DNA of 37,084 bases from Pantoea septica (GTDB taxonomy: Bacteria; Pseudomonadota; Gammaproteobacteria; Enterobacterales; Enterobacteriaceae). The stretch spans positions 1 to 37,084 of the forward strand of contig NZ_MLJJ01000040.1 in assembly GCF_002095575.1 (NCBI RefSeq), read 5' to 3'. Positions 16,248-22,585 of the stretch are shown here, piece by piece. Under the pieces are notes generated by a model, which saw nothing but the letters and a program-made list of their open reading frames with translations, did not search any database and was not told the origin of the DNA. The position numbers and the translations under genes were made by a program. Position 1 is the stretch's first letter; every line of letters begins with the position of its first letter.

Positions 16248-16922
16248 TTAGGCTGCGAGCGTGTGCTGCTCTTCAATCAACGGCTGGCGATGGTTTCGCT
16301 CAAACATTCCCTTCAGCACTTCTTTTCGTTGGTCAAAATCCCAACCCATGCTGATGAATACCGTATTGGCGCGTTGCAGCTCGGTGATGCAGTGAATTTG
16401 CTCCGGCGTCAGGTAATCGCGAATCGCTTCCTTCTTGCCGATTTCGTGGTGCACTCGAAACTTAGCCGCCGTCATTCCCAGCGCCAGCCGGTTAATCAGG
16501 TCAGCCTCGTTACTGAAATGATGCGGTGCGATCTGCTTACCCTGAGCTTCACGCTCGTGTTTGATAGCGTCAGTCATTGGCTTGTATTCGAGGCGGGCAA
16601 AATTCCGATCCATCTTCTGAGCGGCGAGAGTGCTGCGCATTTTGAAAAATTCAGCAACCAATCGCTTTTTAAATGCGCGTACCACATCGTTATTACGCAT
16701 GTAAGTGATCAGGAGCGTCGTTTGCTGCTCATTCAGCAAGGCTATACGCAATGGCTTGCCGCCTGACTTACGGATTTCAAATCCGATAGTTCCAAACTCT
16801 TCAAGGTCTGTTTTGTTACGGTCAACCAGCTTAATGATGGTGTCATGATCTCGCCTCACCCCATCCGCTATTGCTACGGTATTAGTGACTAGGTCGAGCT
16901 TCTTGATTTCTACTAATTGCAT
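16248..16922 (-). CDS. Rha family regulatory/antirepressor-like protein
   Basis: This 224-residue protein has the phage pRha domain at residues 1-100 (GVRRDHDTIIKLVDRN, then FGTIGFEIRKSGGKP and LLITYMRN), which is thought to bind DNA or repressors. The C-terminal half is another helical module with RLALGMTAAKFR and KEAIRDYLTPEQI. Rha proteins interfere with phage growth in some hosts, and relatives include P1-type antirepressors. The start codon lies 8 bases from a large inverted repeat that contains its only Shine-Dalgarno-like bases (ATAGG), so translation is probably controlled by RNA structure. Confidence 0.88.
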   Translation of the reverse strand: MQLVEIKKLDLVTNTVAIADGVRRDHDTIIKLVDRNKTDLEEFGTIGFEIRKSGGKPLRIALLNEQQTTLLITYMRNNDVVRAFKKRLVAEFFKMRSTLAAQKMDRNFARLEYKPMTDAIKHEREAQGKQIAPHHFSNEADLINRLALGMTAAKFRVHHEIGKKEAIRDYLTPEQIHCITELQRANTVFISMGWDFDQRKEVLKGMFERNHRQPLIEEQHTLAA

Positions 16923-16930
16923 TTCGGATA

Positions 16931-17019
16931 CCTATAGAAAGTGAGCCTGTCGCACAGAGAAACTCGCCCCAGAGAGGTCCGCACCTATACGGGTTTCTCT
17001 CAGGCTCGCTTTCTGTAGG
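16931..17019. ncRNA. Large interrupted inverted repeat in the rha leader, C4-like antisense candidate
   Basis: Outer arms of 19 bases (16931-16949 and 17001-17019) pair with two substitutions. Inner arms of 11 bases (16956-16966 and 16990-17000) pair with one. A 6-base bulge and a 23-base loop separate them. The proximal outer arm includes the presumed rha ribosome binding site. The layout, two segments whose complements lie at the ribosome binding site of a Rha/Ant-type gene, is that of the P1/P22 C4 antisense system. Whether it works as one hairpin or as a processed antisense RNA is inference. All three non-Watson-Crick pairs are G-U on the plus strand and A-C on the minus strand. Confidence 0.6.
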
Positions 17020-17051
17020 CTCTGGGTTGATGTTGCGCGTGCGAGGCGCAT

Positions 17052-17076
17052 AAAAAAGCCCCGCGTTATGCGAGGC
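17052..17076 (-). terminator. Intrinsic terminator between the lysis region and rha
   Basis: On the minus strand GCCTCGC, 5-base loop, GCGGGGC, then six T. It ends unmodified transcripts coming from the lysis side and lies upstream of the rha leader element. Q-modified polymerase should pass it. Confidence 0.82.
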
Positions 17077-17118
17077 TGATGGTGCTCTGCCAGAGGGTGA
17101 GAATCCTCTTGGGGGTTG

Positions 17119-17289
17119 TCACTTCCGGAGGCTGTTTTTTACTTCGGAAATGATCTGTTGCTGTAGGCGGCTTAGCTCGCTACGGTGCCGTCGCTCCTGC
17201 CTCTGGTGAATCCAGAAGCCTATCCACGTCATGATGAGTGCGCCGATGCAGATGCCGGAGAAGATGTTATAAATCTGGTAGGCGCTCAT
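17119..17289 (-). CDS. Small membrane protein, 56 residues
   Basis: The protein has one membrane helix at about residues 7-27 (IYNIFSGICIGALIMTWIGF), then a basic, coiled-coil-like tail (HQRQERRHRSELSRLQQQ). The ATG at 17287-17289 overlaps the metallopeptidase stop (ATGA). It is the last gene before the terminator. Placement next to the lysis cassette suggests a membrane-active accessory such as a holin regulator, but the function is unknown. Confidence 0.7.
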   Translation of the reverse strand: MSAYQIYNIFSGICIGALIMTWIGFWIHQRQERRHRSELSRLQQQIISEVKNSLRK

Positions 17290-17663
17290 TTGCTTTTCTG
17301 CTTCATAAGAGGCTGGAAGTGGCTAAACATCCTGTCCAGCAGGTAGCAATAGGTTTCGTTAGCCTCATCTGCTTTGACAGTGACGCCAACATCATTGCAG
17401 CAGTAGAACGTGGCGTGCGCGCACTCATGGACAAGAGTCGCCAGGCTGCCATCGAATACTCCGACCAGATAAATATTCTCTTCGATCTTATCGTTCAGGA
17501 ATTGGCGGCACATACCGCTTGTAAACTCTACGCCTGCAGGCTCAACCTTGATTGCTTCCTCGGCCTGCTTCCATTCCTTCTTGCTGCGACACAGGTATAC
17601 GTGAGCGCTTTGAAACAGGGGGATCTTGAAGCTTGGCAACTTAGGCCATTTAGTCTTTGCCAT
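17286..17663 (-). CDS. Putative HExxH zinc metallopeptidase
   Basis: The 125-residue protein has HECAH at residues 79-83 within LATLVHECAHATFY, the zincin signature: two His ligands and the catalytic Glu. A possible third ligand lies in the following DEANETYCYLLDRM helix (Glu100 or Glu103). There is no signal peptide, so it should act in the cytoplasm. The start overlaps the end of the outer spanin gene. Its substrate is unknown. Similar short proteins are annotated as putative metallopeptidases in lambdoid prophages. Confidence 0.75.
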   Translation of the reverse strand: MAKTKWPKLPSFKIPLFQSAHVYLCRSKKEWKQAEEAIKVEPAGVEFTSGMCRQFLNDKIEENIYLVGVFDGSLATLVHECAHATFYCCNDVGVTVKADEANETYCYLLDRMFSHFQPLMKQKSK

Positions 17664-17895
17664 TCGCCACCGCTTTAGCTGGCTTATCGCCGCAATTAGC
17701 TTTCCATGCCTTGTTATGCGTCAGGATGGCGCGCTTAGTGGGGCTGGAAAGCAGCATCACGTCTTCAGGCGTCAGGATGATGGGATTCACCCAGATGCAG
17801 CCCGTATCAACTACCTGAGTCCTTGCGGGTCCAGTCACGGAGCAGCTCGTTGTCAACATCGCTATCAGACATGCGGGTAACAGTGTCCTGTACAT
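17650..17895 (-). CDS. Outer membrane spanin, Rz1-like lipoprotein
   Basis: The 81-residue product starts MYRTLLPACLIAMLTTSCSV: signal peptide and lipobox ending at Cys. The mature part has GCIWVNPIILTPEDV and THNKAWKANCG, a pattern of the Rz1-like family, where the C-terminus contacts the inner spanin. The gene is nested in another frame within the 3' end of the inner spanin-like gene and extends beyond it, the classic Rz/Rz1 layout. The ATG at 17893-17895 has GGAG 6 bases upstream, so I prefer it over longer frames. The pair fuses the membranes in the last step of lysis. Confidence 0.82.
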   Translation of the reverse strand: MYRTLLPACLIAMLTTSCSVTGPARTQVVDTGCIWVNPIILTPEDVMLLSSPTKRAILTHNKAWKANCGDKPAKAVANGKD

Positions 17896-18088
17896 CTGAT
17901 GCTCCTTTGCGAGCTTCATCTTGGCGTTGTGATGCAGCCTGTTGGGATTCGATAGCGGCTTTTGTTTCGCGCTCTGTCGCGGCTTGTTCAGCTTTCGATT
18001 TGCCGCGGGAGTGACCAAACCCGAATGCTCCACCTACCAGAGCGAACATTCCTACTATCGCAGCGACAATCATCTGAAAGGTCGTCAT
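17807..18088 (-). CDS. Inner membrane spanin-like protein (DUF2681 type)
   Basis: This 93-residue protein has an N-terminal membrane anchor (residues 5-25, MIVAAIVGMFALVGGAFGFG) and a long coiled coil rich in Glu, Gln and Ala. That is the expected build of an inner spanin, and it overlaps the Rz1-like gene. Start and previous stop overlap (ATGA). The family label DUF2681 is from memory of the pattern. Confidence 0.78.
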   Translation of the reverse strand: MTTFQMIVAAIVGMFALVGGAFGFGHSRGKSKAEQAATERETKAAIESQQAASQRQDEARKGASDVQDTVTRMSDSDVDNELLRDWTRKDSGS

Positions 18089-18339
18089 GGCTTCTCTCCG
18101 GGGTTCATGCCAGCATCAATCTGTTGCTCTTTGATATCCTTGTCGCCGGCTATTTTTTTGGCGCCAATATATCCGGCAGTGACGAAGGCAAAATAAAGGC
18201 CGAAGGTGACGTCTGAGAGTTCGCCTTTATATGCCTGCCAGACGATAACGCCGCTACACACCAGAAAGCCGAAGGCTGCCTGAGTGCGGCTTAGAGAAAT
18301 ATTGCCTGACGTGCCGCGAAGCATGCTGAAAACGTCCAT
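18085..18339 (-). CDS. Small membrane protein, DUF2644 type, lysis cassette
   Basis: The 84-residue protein begins MDVFSMLRGTSGNISLSRTQ and has two likely membrane helices (AAFGFLVCSGVIVWQAY and FGLYFAFVTAGYIGAKK). The pattern fits DUF2644, found beside phage endolysins, and a holin or antiholin role is plausible. The ATG at 18337-18339 overlaps the endolysin stop (TGATG). A longer frame to 18426 lies inside the endolysin gene and is rejected. Confidence 0.75.
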   Translation of the reverse strand: MDVFSMLRGTSGNISLSRTQAAFGFLVCSGVIVWQAYKGELSDVTFGLYFAFVTAGYIGAKKIAGDKDIKEQQIDAGMNPGEKP

Positions 18340-18806
18340 CAGAAGAGGCCTTTGTAGATGTCGTACGTTCCGGTGCGCATCACCTCTGCGTGACGTTGAG
18401 CGCGCTTGGGTGTTTGCTTTGCCCACTTGCTGTTAAGCATTCCCGCCGCGGCGCCAGAGAAGTTTCCGGCGGCAATCATGGCGAGCGTGTTTTTAAACCC
18501 TGCCAGCCCATCTACGCCCATTTGGTAAGCCATGCTTTGCAGAATGTCAGCGCGCGCTGGGTTGCACTGCTTCAATGCAGTAGCGATTACCGGCTGGGCC
18601 TTCATGTCGGAAAGCTTGCTGTTGACCAGCTCCTGCAGCCAGACGTCCGACACGTTTTCGGTGAGGCTGAAGGTGTAGTTGCTAACCGACGCGCCTTTCG
18701 GGCCAATCAGGAAACCGACGCCTACTGTTGGATAGCCTTCTGTGTCGATATAGGGGCGAGCGCGGAAACCTTCCTCAAAATTAAGCAGTGGGATAATCAT
18801 GCTCAT
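18339..18806 (-). CDS. Endolysin, T4-type lysozyme (GH24)
   Basis: The 155-residue muramidase cleaves peptidoglycan at lysis. The catalytic triad of the T4 lysozyme class is visible: Glu12 in NFEEGF, Asp21 and Thr27 in YIDTEGYPTVGVGF. Length is close to T4 lysozyme (164). There is no signal or SAR helix, since the N-terminus MSMIIPLLNFEEG is short and leads straight into the catalytic helix. It therefore needs a holin to cross the membrane, and several candidates lie alongside. Confidence 0.94.
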   Translation of the reverse strand: MSMIIPLLNFEEGFRARPYIDTEGYPTVGVGFLIGPKGASVSNYTFSLTENVSDVWLQELVNSKLSDMKAQPVIATALKQCNPARADILQSMAYQMGVDGLAGFKNTLAMIAAGNFSGAAAGMLNSKWAKQTPKRAQRHAEVMRTGTYDIYKGLF

Positions 18807-19105
18807 TTGTCTTCATCCTCTTTTACGACCTGCTTAACCTTGTCTGCTGTCTTTGTTGCGGTGCGATCGAGAATAGCGTCGAGCTTCTTCTGCAGGTCTT
18901 CGACCTGGCCCGCTAGCTTCGATACCTTCGCGTCGCGTCGGTCAGCTACCTTGCGGTAATCCTCCCGGATGTTTGCAATCTGCCGGTTAGCGTCGTTAGT
19001 GACGTAAACGAAAAGGCAGGTCATCGCGATGCATATGAGGGTCATTACGGTAAGAACGCCGCCGATAACCAGGCTGCGCTTGTGATTCTTAGTTTCGGTT
19101 GTCAT
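18803..19105 (-). CDS. Small membrane protein with coiled coil, lysis cassette
   Basis: The 100-residue protein has one strong membrane helix (about residues 11-35, LVIGGVLTVMTLICIAMTCL) and then a long charged coiled coil ending KVKQVVKEDEDK. It overlaps both neighbours. It could be a holin partner or another spanin-like component. I cannot assign it to a named family. Confidence 0.72.
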   Translation of the reverse strand: MTTETKNHKRSLVIGGVLTVMTLICIAMTCLFVYVTNDANRQIANIREDYRKVADRRDAKVSKLAGQVEDLQKKLDAILDRTATKTADKVKQVVKEDEDK

Positions 19106-19487
19106 CGCTGTCGGTCTCCAGAGTGGCGATCAGCCTGTTTACTTCAGACCGGAATCGCTCATTGCCTACAGCGTTACTGGCCTCAGACATCGCCAGCAGG
19201 ATGCCCAGCGCGTTTTTAATCAGCTTGAGGTCTGTCTCCAGCGTGGAGATGCGACGAAGGTTCCTGTCATGCCTCTCTCGTAGCTCATCGTTCTCCTCTC
19301 GGAGTAGCGTGTTGCTCTCCTTCAGAAGCTGCACCTGCTCTTTGTAGCCGGTAATGATGTCGCCGCTTGCCCGATTGCTGATGCCGAGAGAAAGAAGGCT
19401 TGCCGCCAGTGGCTTCCAGAGGACAGCGACAGCGCCGCCGCCGAAGACGAGGCCGAGAACGCCAGTTATGATGCTGTTTTCACCCAT
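19089..19487 (-). CDS. Putative holin-like membrane protein, 132 residues
   Basis: The N-terminal 35 residues (NSIITGVLGLVFGGGAVAVLW and following) are hydrophobic and probably cross the membrane. A heptad-rich coiled coil follows at residues 48-95 (LLKESNTLLREENDELRERH). It is the first full gene after the late promoter and Q-dependent terminators, where holins usually sit. GAGG precedes the ATG. A 14-codon frame overlaps its start and may couple translation. Confidence 0.7.
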   Translation of the reverse strand: MGENSIITGVLGLVFGGGAVAVLWKPLAASLLSLGISNRASGDIITGYKEQVQLLKESNTLLREENDELRERHDRNLRRISTLETDLKLIKNALGILLAMSEASNAVGNERFRSEVNRLIATLETDSDDNRN

Positions 19488-19524
19488 GCTTAACCTCGCG
19501 GGTGATTTTTGTTTTGCTGTTCAT
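19480..19524 (-). CDS. 14-residue leader frame overlapping the holin-like start
   Basis: The frame MNSKTKITREVKHG has GGAG 6 bases before its ATG. It ends at TGA 19480-19482, 8 bases inside the next gene. Such a frame could deliver ribosomes to the weak next start or set the timing of lysis. Its small size means chance cannot be excluded. Confidence 0.35.
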   Translation of the reverse strand: MNSKTKITREVKHG

Positions 19525-19632
19525 AGCCGTCTCCGGCATTGCCCGGAGGTATCCGGCAACTTGCTGTGAAGAAAATGCGCTACGCCACCAGGGTGAAATC
19601 ACGATTTGGTGTTGAATGGCGCGCGCAAAATG

Positions 19633-19657
19633 AAAAAGGCCAGCTCTTTGGCTGACC
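19633..19657 (-). terminator. Second terminator downstream of the late promoter
   Basis: On the minus strand GGTCAGC, short loop, GCTGGCC, then five T and a further T-rich stretch. It lies about 110 bases before the lysis leader frame. With the terminator at 19837-19870 it keeps late genes silent until Q acts. Confidence 0.78.
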
Positions 19658-19749
19658 TTTGTAATTTGGTATTTGGTATTTGGTTGTGGCGTCGGGTGCT
19701 TATTCCCGAGGATGATCAATGGAAGCCAGTATTCACCACAACGGAAAGA

Positions 19750-19814
19750 ACACTGCGGCGGAATCGAACCGCATCTGCTTAAGCCGCATTTCCCAGATAT
19801 GCTACTTACAGTGC
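19750..19814 (-). ncRNA. tRNA-like element, probably not a working tRNA
   Basis: On the minus strand GCACTGT (19814-19808) can pair with GCAGTGT (19756-19750). Just before the second arm lies a T-arm-like hairpin, GCGG TTCGATT CCGC, with the loop consensus of real tRNAs. The part between holds only 32 bases, too few for normal D, anticodon and variable regions, and no CCA follows. It lies between the two Q-dependent terminators. Confidence 0.3.
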
Positions 19815-19836
19815 CCTTACCTGTTGTGCAGAACGT

Positions 19837-19870
19837 AAAAAAGCCCCGCTGGCTGGTAAGGCCGCAGGGC
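19837..19870 (-). terminator. tR'-like terminator just after the late promoter
   Basis: GCCCTGC and GCGGGGC pair on the minus strand around a 14-base interior that forms a smaller GGC/GCC stem, followed by six T. It lies about 60-95 bases after the predicted late transcript start, as tR' does in lambda, and would be the first target of Q-mediated read-through. Confidence 0.8.
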
Positions 19871-19937
19871 TCTTTCGGAATCCACAAGATAGTGATGGAA
19901 CTGACTGCTCAACGACTACTGCCGCGAGCATATCAGA

Positions 19938-19966
19938 ACTCTAGCACTTTCATTTTGCGTTTTCAA
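19938..19966 (-). promoter_or_regulatory. Candidate late promoter pR'
   Basis: On the minus strand TTGAAA (19961-19966), 17 bases, then TAGAGT (19938-19943) with TG one base upstream (TGCTAGAGT). It starts 24 bases after the Q-like gene stop and reads into the lysis genes. Position, spacing and following terminator all match lambda pR'. The Q binding site is not identifiable by eye. Confidence 0.65.
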
Positions 19967-19989
19967 ATTATTTTTGCGAGTTCTCCGAT

Positions 19990-20604
19990 TTAAGCTGCAA
20001 TCTTCTGCTTGTTAGCCTCCAGTTCGAACACGATCGCGTGAAAGACGCTTGCCTCTAGCAGTTCTCTGCACCATTTGATGCGTCTCCATGCTGACTGGCT
20101 ATCGATACCGGTCAGCCTTGCCAGCTCAACAGAGATATCTTGCGAGCATTTGCGTTCGCAGTAGTATTTAATTGCTACATGTCGGATCGGGTTGTTAGGT
20201 GCAAACAGCCGGCAGATTACAGATTCAACTAAGTCGGCATCTTCTTGCTCGTTGGCGCGCTCGAGAAGATTGCTGACTGAGTTCTGAGGGTTGATGATTT
20301 GCTTAGCTCTGATGAAGAGATCATCGCCGCGGTATCCCTGCTTATGGAGATTTTCCACCACCTCGATAATTCTCTCTGACTCCCGGTCGTTCCATTCCTT
20401 ACGAATCATCAGGCGCCCTATCACGCTTACCTTTCCGCTGTCCGGCCCAACGTGGCCGCCGTACTTCTCTCCCCATACATCGAGCAGGCAGCGAACCCAT
20501 GCGGACTGCAGCGGAGTAATAAGCTTAACGGGGTGCAGGTATCGCTTTTTCAGGTCTGATTTGCGCATTACCTGCGCCAGCTGTGCGAGTGCGTCAGATT
20601 GCAT
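19990..20604 (-). CDS. Late antitermination protein, Q-like (DUF1133 type)
   Basis: This 204-residue protein is expected to load on RNA polymerase at pR' and let it pass the late terminators. Residues 28-50 (LITPLQSAWVRCLLDVWGEKYGG) match the DUF1133 family pattern. The C-terminal half contains a helix-turn-helix-like segment (VELARLTGIDSQSAWRRIKWC). It is the last gene of the early operon and lies directly in front of the candidate pR'. Start ATG 20602-20604 has GGGGG 6 bases upstream. Confidence 0.82.
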   Translation of the reverse strand: MQSDALAQLAQVMRKSDLKKRYLHPVKLITPLQSAWVRCLLDVWGEKYGGHVGPDSGKVSVIGRLMIRKEWNDRESERIIEVVENLHKQGYRGDDLFIRAKQIINPQNSVSNLLERANEQEDADLVESVICRLFAPNNPIRHVAIKYYCERKCSQDISVELARLTGIDSQSAWRRIKWCRELLEASVFHAIVFELEANKQKIAA

Positions 20605-20725
20605 GTCTTACCCCCAGCATTTTCGCCATGCGTTTTATGATCCGATAATCGACTGCAAAGCCGCCTTCTCGTTTGTAGATGCGCAGCTTCTGCCATTTCT
20701 CTCTGAGGTATTCGTTCATAGTCAT
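20594..20725 (-). CDS. Small basic protein, 43 residues, in the ninH position
   Basis: The frame MTMNEYLREKWQKLRIY... is basic and helical. Its ATG shares a base with the stop of the preceding membrane protein gene (TGATG) and its end overlaps the Q start. It has no recognised family. It sits where lambda has ninH, but I see no clear similarity. Confidence 0.5.
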   Translation of the reverse strand: MTMNEYLREKWQKLRIYKREGGFAVDYRIIKRMAKMLGVRHAI

Positions 20726-20949
20726 CACCATCCAAATACAAACGTTTTGAACAACAGCGCACCAACAGCCCATGGAATGCACCCAGCGAATAAAACGCTG
20801 CATAAGAAGGCCGCTGTCTTTCTCCAGAAGCTCAGGCTACTGAAGGCGGGCATTTCAACCGGGTCATCGCCGTATTTGATGCAAATAGCACCCATCACGA
20901 CGAACATGAGCACTGTCCATGTCGCTCCTACTGCGTTAAGTGTCATCAT
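20725..20949 (-). CDS. Two-helix membrane protein, 74 residues
   Basis: Two membrane helices are likely, near residues 6-24 (AVGATWTVLMFVVMGAICI) and 45-72 (TAAFLCSVLFAGCIPWAVG). The start overlaps the rusA stop (ATGA). The function is unknown; a membrane protein in the nin region could serve exclusion or physiology of the infected cell. Confidence 0.65.
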   Translation of the reverse strand: MMTLNAVGATWTVLMFVVMGAICIKYGDDPVEMPAFSSLSFWRKTAAFLCSVLFAGCIPWAVGALLFKTFVFGW

Positions 20950-21311
20950 GCTGCTGCCTCCATCTCGGTGATGATGATTTCCAGCTTGCCGCCCTTCACC
21001 ACTTCACAGCGCACCATGCGCACGTCATCAATGAGGCTGTCGTCAGCGATGACGCCTGCATGGGTGAGCGAGTCGAGAGGAGCTTTGAATAGGTTGTCGA
21101 GGTCACGCCGGGCGCGTGTAGGTGGATATGCGAGGATTTTTACTTTTAGCCTGCCGGCCAGTTGGTATTGCTGATTTGCTTCGGTTATTTGCCTGGTTAC
21201 TGACGCGGTGTATTCCCTTCCCTTTTTGCTTTTTATCTTTCGCCCGCGGAGCACTGAGAAGAGGTGGTTGTTTCCGGGCGGCCAGGGTAATTCGAGCCTG
21301 TATTCATTCAT
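20946..21311 (-). CDS. rusA: Holliday junction resolvase RusA
   Basis: The 121-residue endonuclease cuts four-way DNA junctions and helps process recombination intermediates before packaging. The catalytic residues of RusA are all present: Asp70 and Asp72 in RRDLDNLFK, Lys76, and Asp91 in GVIADDSLIDD. The N-terminal LELPWPPGNN is typical. Length equals the family's usual 120 residues. It overlaps the ybcO-like gene by 4 bases. Confidence 0.95.
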   Translation of the reverse strand: MNEYRLELPWPPGNNHLFSVLRGRKIKSKKGREYTASVTRQITEANQQYQLAGRLKVKILAYPPTRARRDLDNLFKAPLDSLTHAGVIADDSLIDDVRMVRCEVVKGGKLEIIITEMEAAA

Positions 21312-21598
21312 CGCCGTAGCTTCCCCTCTCTGAGGAGGGCATCCTGCGTTCTGATAACGCCCTCGAGATGTGCGATGCGGGCCTCAGTAACTTCACAGCG
21401 ACGTGTGCGGCGGTCTATCTCGTCATGGCAGGCTGAGCATGCCCACGCAGCGAAAAGGTCGTCTGGCTTCATGCCGGTTCCGCAGATGCCGACCATGCGG
21501 TAATGCGCGAGTACGACTGTTTCAGGATTGCCATTACAGATGCCCGGCAGCCTGACCTGGCACTCCCTGCCGCGAGCTTCTTTGCGTAATTTACTCAT
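21308..21598 (-). CDS. YbcO/DUF1364 family nuclease
   Basis: This 96-residue protein matches the DLP12 YbcO pattern: LRKEARGRECQVRLPGICN, PETVVLAHYR, GTGMKPDD, and ACSACHDEIDRRTR. The Cys pairs bind zinc and the His of CHDEID belongs to an HNH-type core. YbcO is a putative nuclease in the nin region of lambdoid phages. Length and motifs look intact. Confidence 0.9.
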   Translation of the reverse strand: MSKLRKEARGRECQVRLPGICNGNPETVVLAHYRMVGICGTGMKPDDLFAAWACSACHDEIDRRTRRCEVTEARIAHLEGVIRTQDALLREGKLRR

Positions 21599-21861
21599 CG
21601 TCTACTCCCATCAGGCCGTTGGGGTCTGTCATTAGCCAGAAGTCGACGCACTCCGTGCAACAGTAGGTCTCGTCCGGCGCCAGGGGTATGCCACACCCAG
21701 CGCAGCTGGTAGAGGGCGTATCGATGGCTTTGATGAAGCGGGAACTGCATGATTCTTTCTCTATACCAGGCATCGATTTCACACTCCTCGCAGCTGATAC
21801 CGTAGTGATGTTTGTCTTCAGAGGTGAGGATGGTGTAGCAGCGGTGGCAGCGTTCACGCAT
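21591..21861 (-). pseudogene. Zinc-finger protein gene apparently split by a frameshift
   Basis: Two overlapping frames each carry half of a sensible protein. The frame from ATG 21861 gives MRERCHRCYTIL and CEECEIDAWY, two Cys pairs. The frame ending at 21591 gives CAGCGIPLAPDETYCCTEC and then FWLMTDPNGLMGVDDE. Neither frame looks natural in the other half. A single-base change near 21730-21780 would join them into one protein with two zinc sites. Alternatively the second frame starts at ATG 21773, which has GAGGAG 10 bases upstream, making two overlapping short genes. Confidence 0.55.
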
Positions 21862-22069
21862 TCTTTAGCCTCCCAAAGCCAACAGTTACGTTGAAATATT
21901 GCTCAGCCTCGAAAACAAATCCCTTTGCATCTTTGCCCCAAGGGAGTTTCTGAAAGTTGCGCTGCTGCTGTCTTGATAGCGACTCAGCCTGCTTACGCGT
22001 CACCTTTACCGGTTCGAAATTAGAATCTGTAACTGGCTGACCTGATATACGCAAATGCTTAGTCGTCAT
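21854..22069 (-). CDS. Hypothetical nin-region protein, 71 residues
   Basis: The protein is basic, with VTRKQAESLSRQQQRNFQKLPWG in the middle. I do not recognise the family. It overlaps the NinE stop (ATGA) and the next gene's start, so it is a member of a tightly coupled nin-type operon. Confidence 0.65.
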   Translation of the reverse strand: MTTKHLRISGQPVTDSNFEPVKVTRKQAESLSRQQQRNFQKLPWGKDAKGFVFEAEQYFNVTVGFGRLKNA

Positions 22070-22236
22070 CTCGTTTTCCTCATTCTGTCAGCCACAGCCC
22101 GGCGCAACCGTGCAACGTAATTGCAGGTAGTCACTTCGGATTCAGTCGGGATTTTGTGGTGGCGGCGTTTCTGGCGGGGATACTTCAGTTTGGCGTGTTC
22201 ACAGGCTAAGAAAGTGATGCTAATTTGCCGTCGCAT
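22066..22236 (-). CDS. ninE: NinE homologue, 56 residues
   Basis: The frame begins MRRQISITFLACEHAKLK and ends ADRMRKTR. Compared with lambda NinE as I remember it, the start (MRRQ...SIT...CE), the centre (IPTESEVTTCNY) and the ending (RKTR) agree. The role of NinE is not known. The ATG at 22234-22236 lies inside the end of the upstream gene, with GAGG close by. Confidence 0.82.
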   Translation of the reverse strand: MRRQISITFLACEHAKLKYPRQKRRHHKIPTESEVTTCNYVARLRRAVADRMRKTR

Positions 22237-22585
22237 GTCCACCTCTCGCAGCTTTCAGTAACTGGTCAAGCTGATACACCTGGCTCTTGCGCTTGCAGGT
22301 CGTGACCACGTTGCGACGAGCAGCCTGCTCTTCCGCTTCGTAGCGCGTTCCCCAGCGTGGATATTTGCTGGCGAGGCGATACTCATAACCGTTGGTTCCG
22401 TAATTCTTCCTGCGGTGCGTAATGCCGTATTTGTACGCATGGTGCGTTGTATGCATGATGCACTTATCGCTTACTCCGAGACTGGCGAAGTAGATTCTGA
22501 TTTCGCTGGTTTTCAGTGAGCCTTCTTTCGCCAGTAGCTCGCGTAGCATTTCGACTCTTGCTGCTAAACCCATTGGTTCTTTCAT
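22220..22585 (-). CDS. Hypothetical nin-region protein, 121 residues
   Basis: The start MKEPMGLAARVEMLRELL has GGAGA 5 bases upstream and overlaps the ninB stop (ATGA). A longer frame to 22624 is not needed. Residues 15-60 look like a winged-helix unit (SLKTSEIRIYFASLGVSD, then HTTHHAYKYG), and the C-terminus is basic. DNA binding is plausible, but the family is unknown to me. Confidence 0.7.
   Translation of the reverse strand: MKEPMGLAARVEMLRELLAKEGSLKTSEIRIYFASLGVSDKCIMHTTHHAYKYGITHRRKNYGTNGYEYRLASKYPRWGTRYEAEEQAARRNVVTTCKRKSQVYQLDQLLKAARGGHATAN

Noticed and set aside
18390..18959. Open frame of 189 codons on the plus strand
   Set aside because: It is antisense to the endolysin and a membrane protein gene, both well supported by motifs.
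19750..19814. A functional tRNA gene
   Set aside because: There is room for neither a proper D arm nor an anticodon arm, and no CCA end; it is only reported as tRNA-like.
20291..20971. Open frame of 226 codons on the plus strand
   Set aside because: It lies antisense to the Q-like gene and the nin-region genes, crosses their start signals and has no ribosome binding site or domain.
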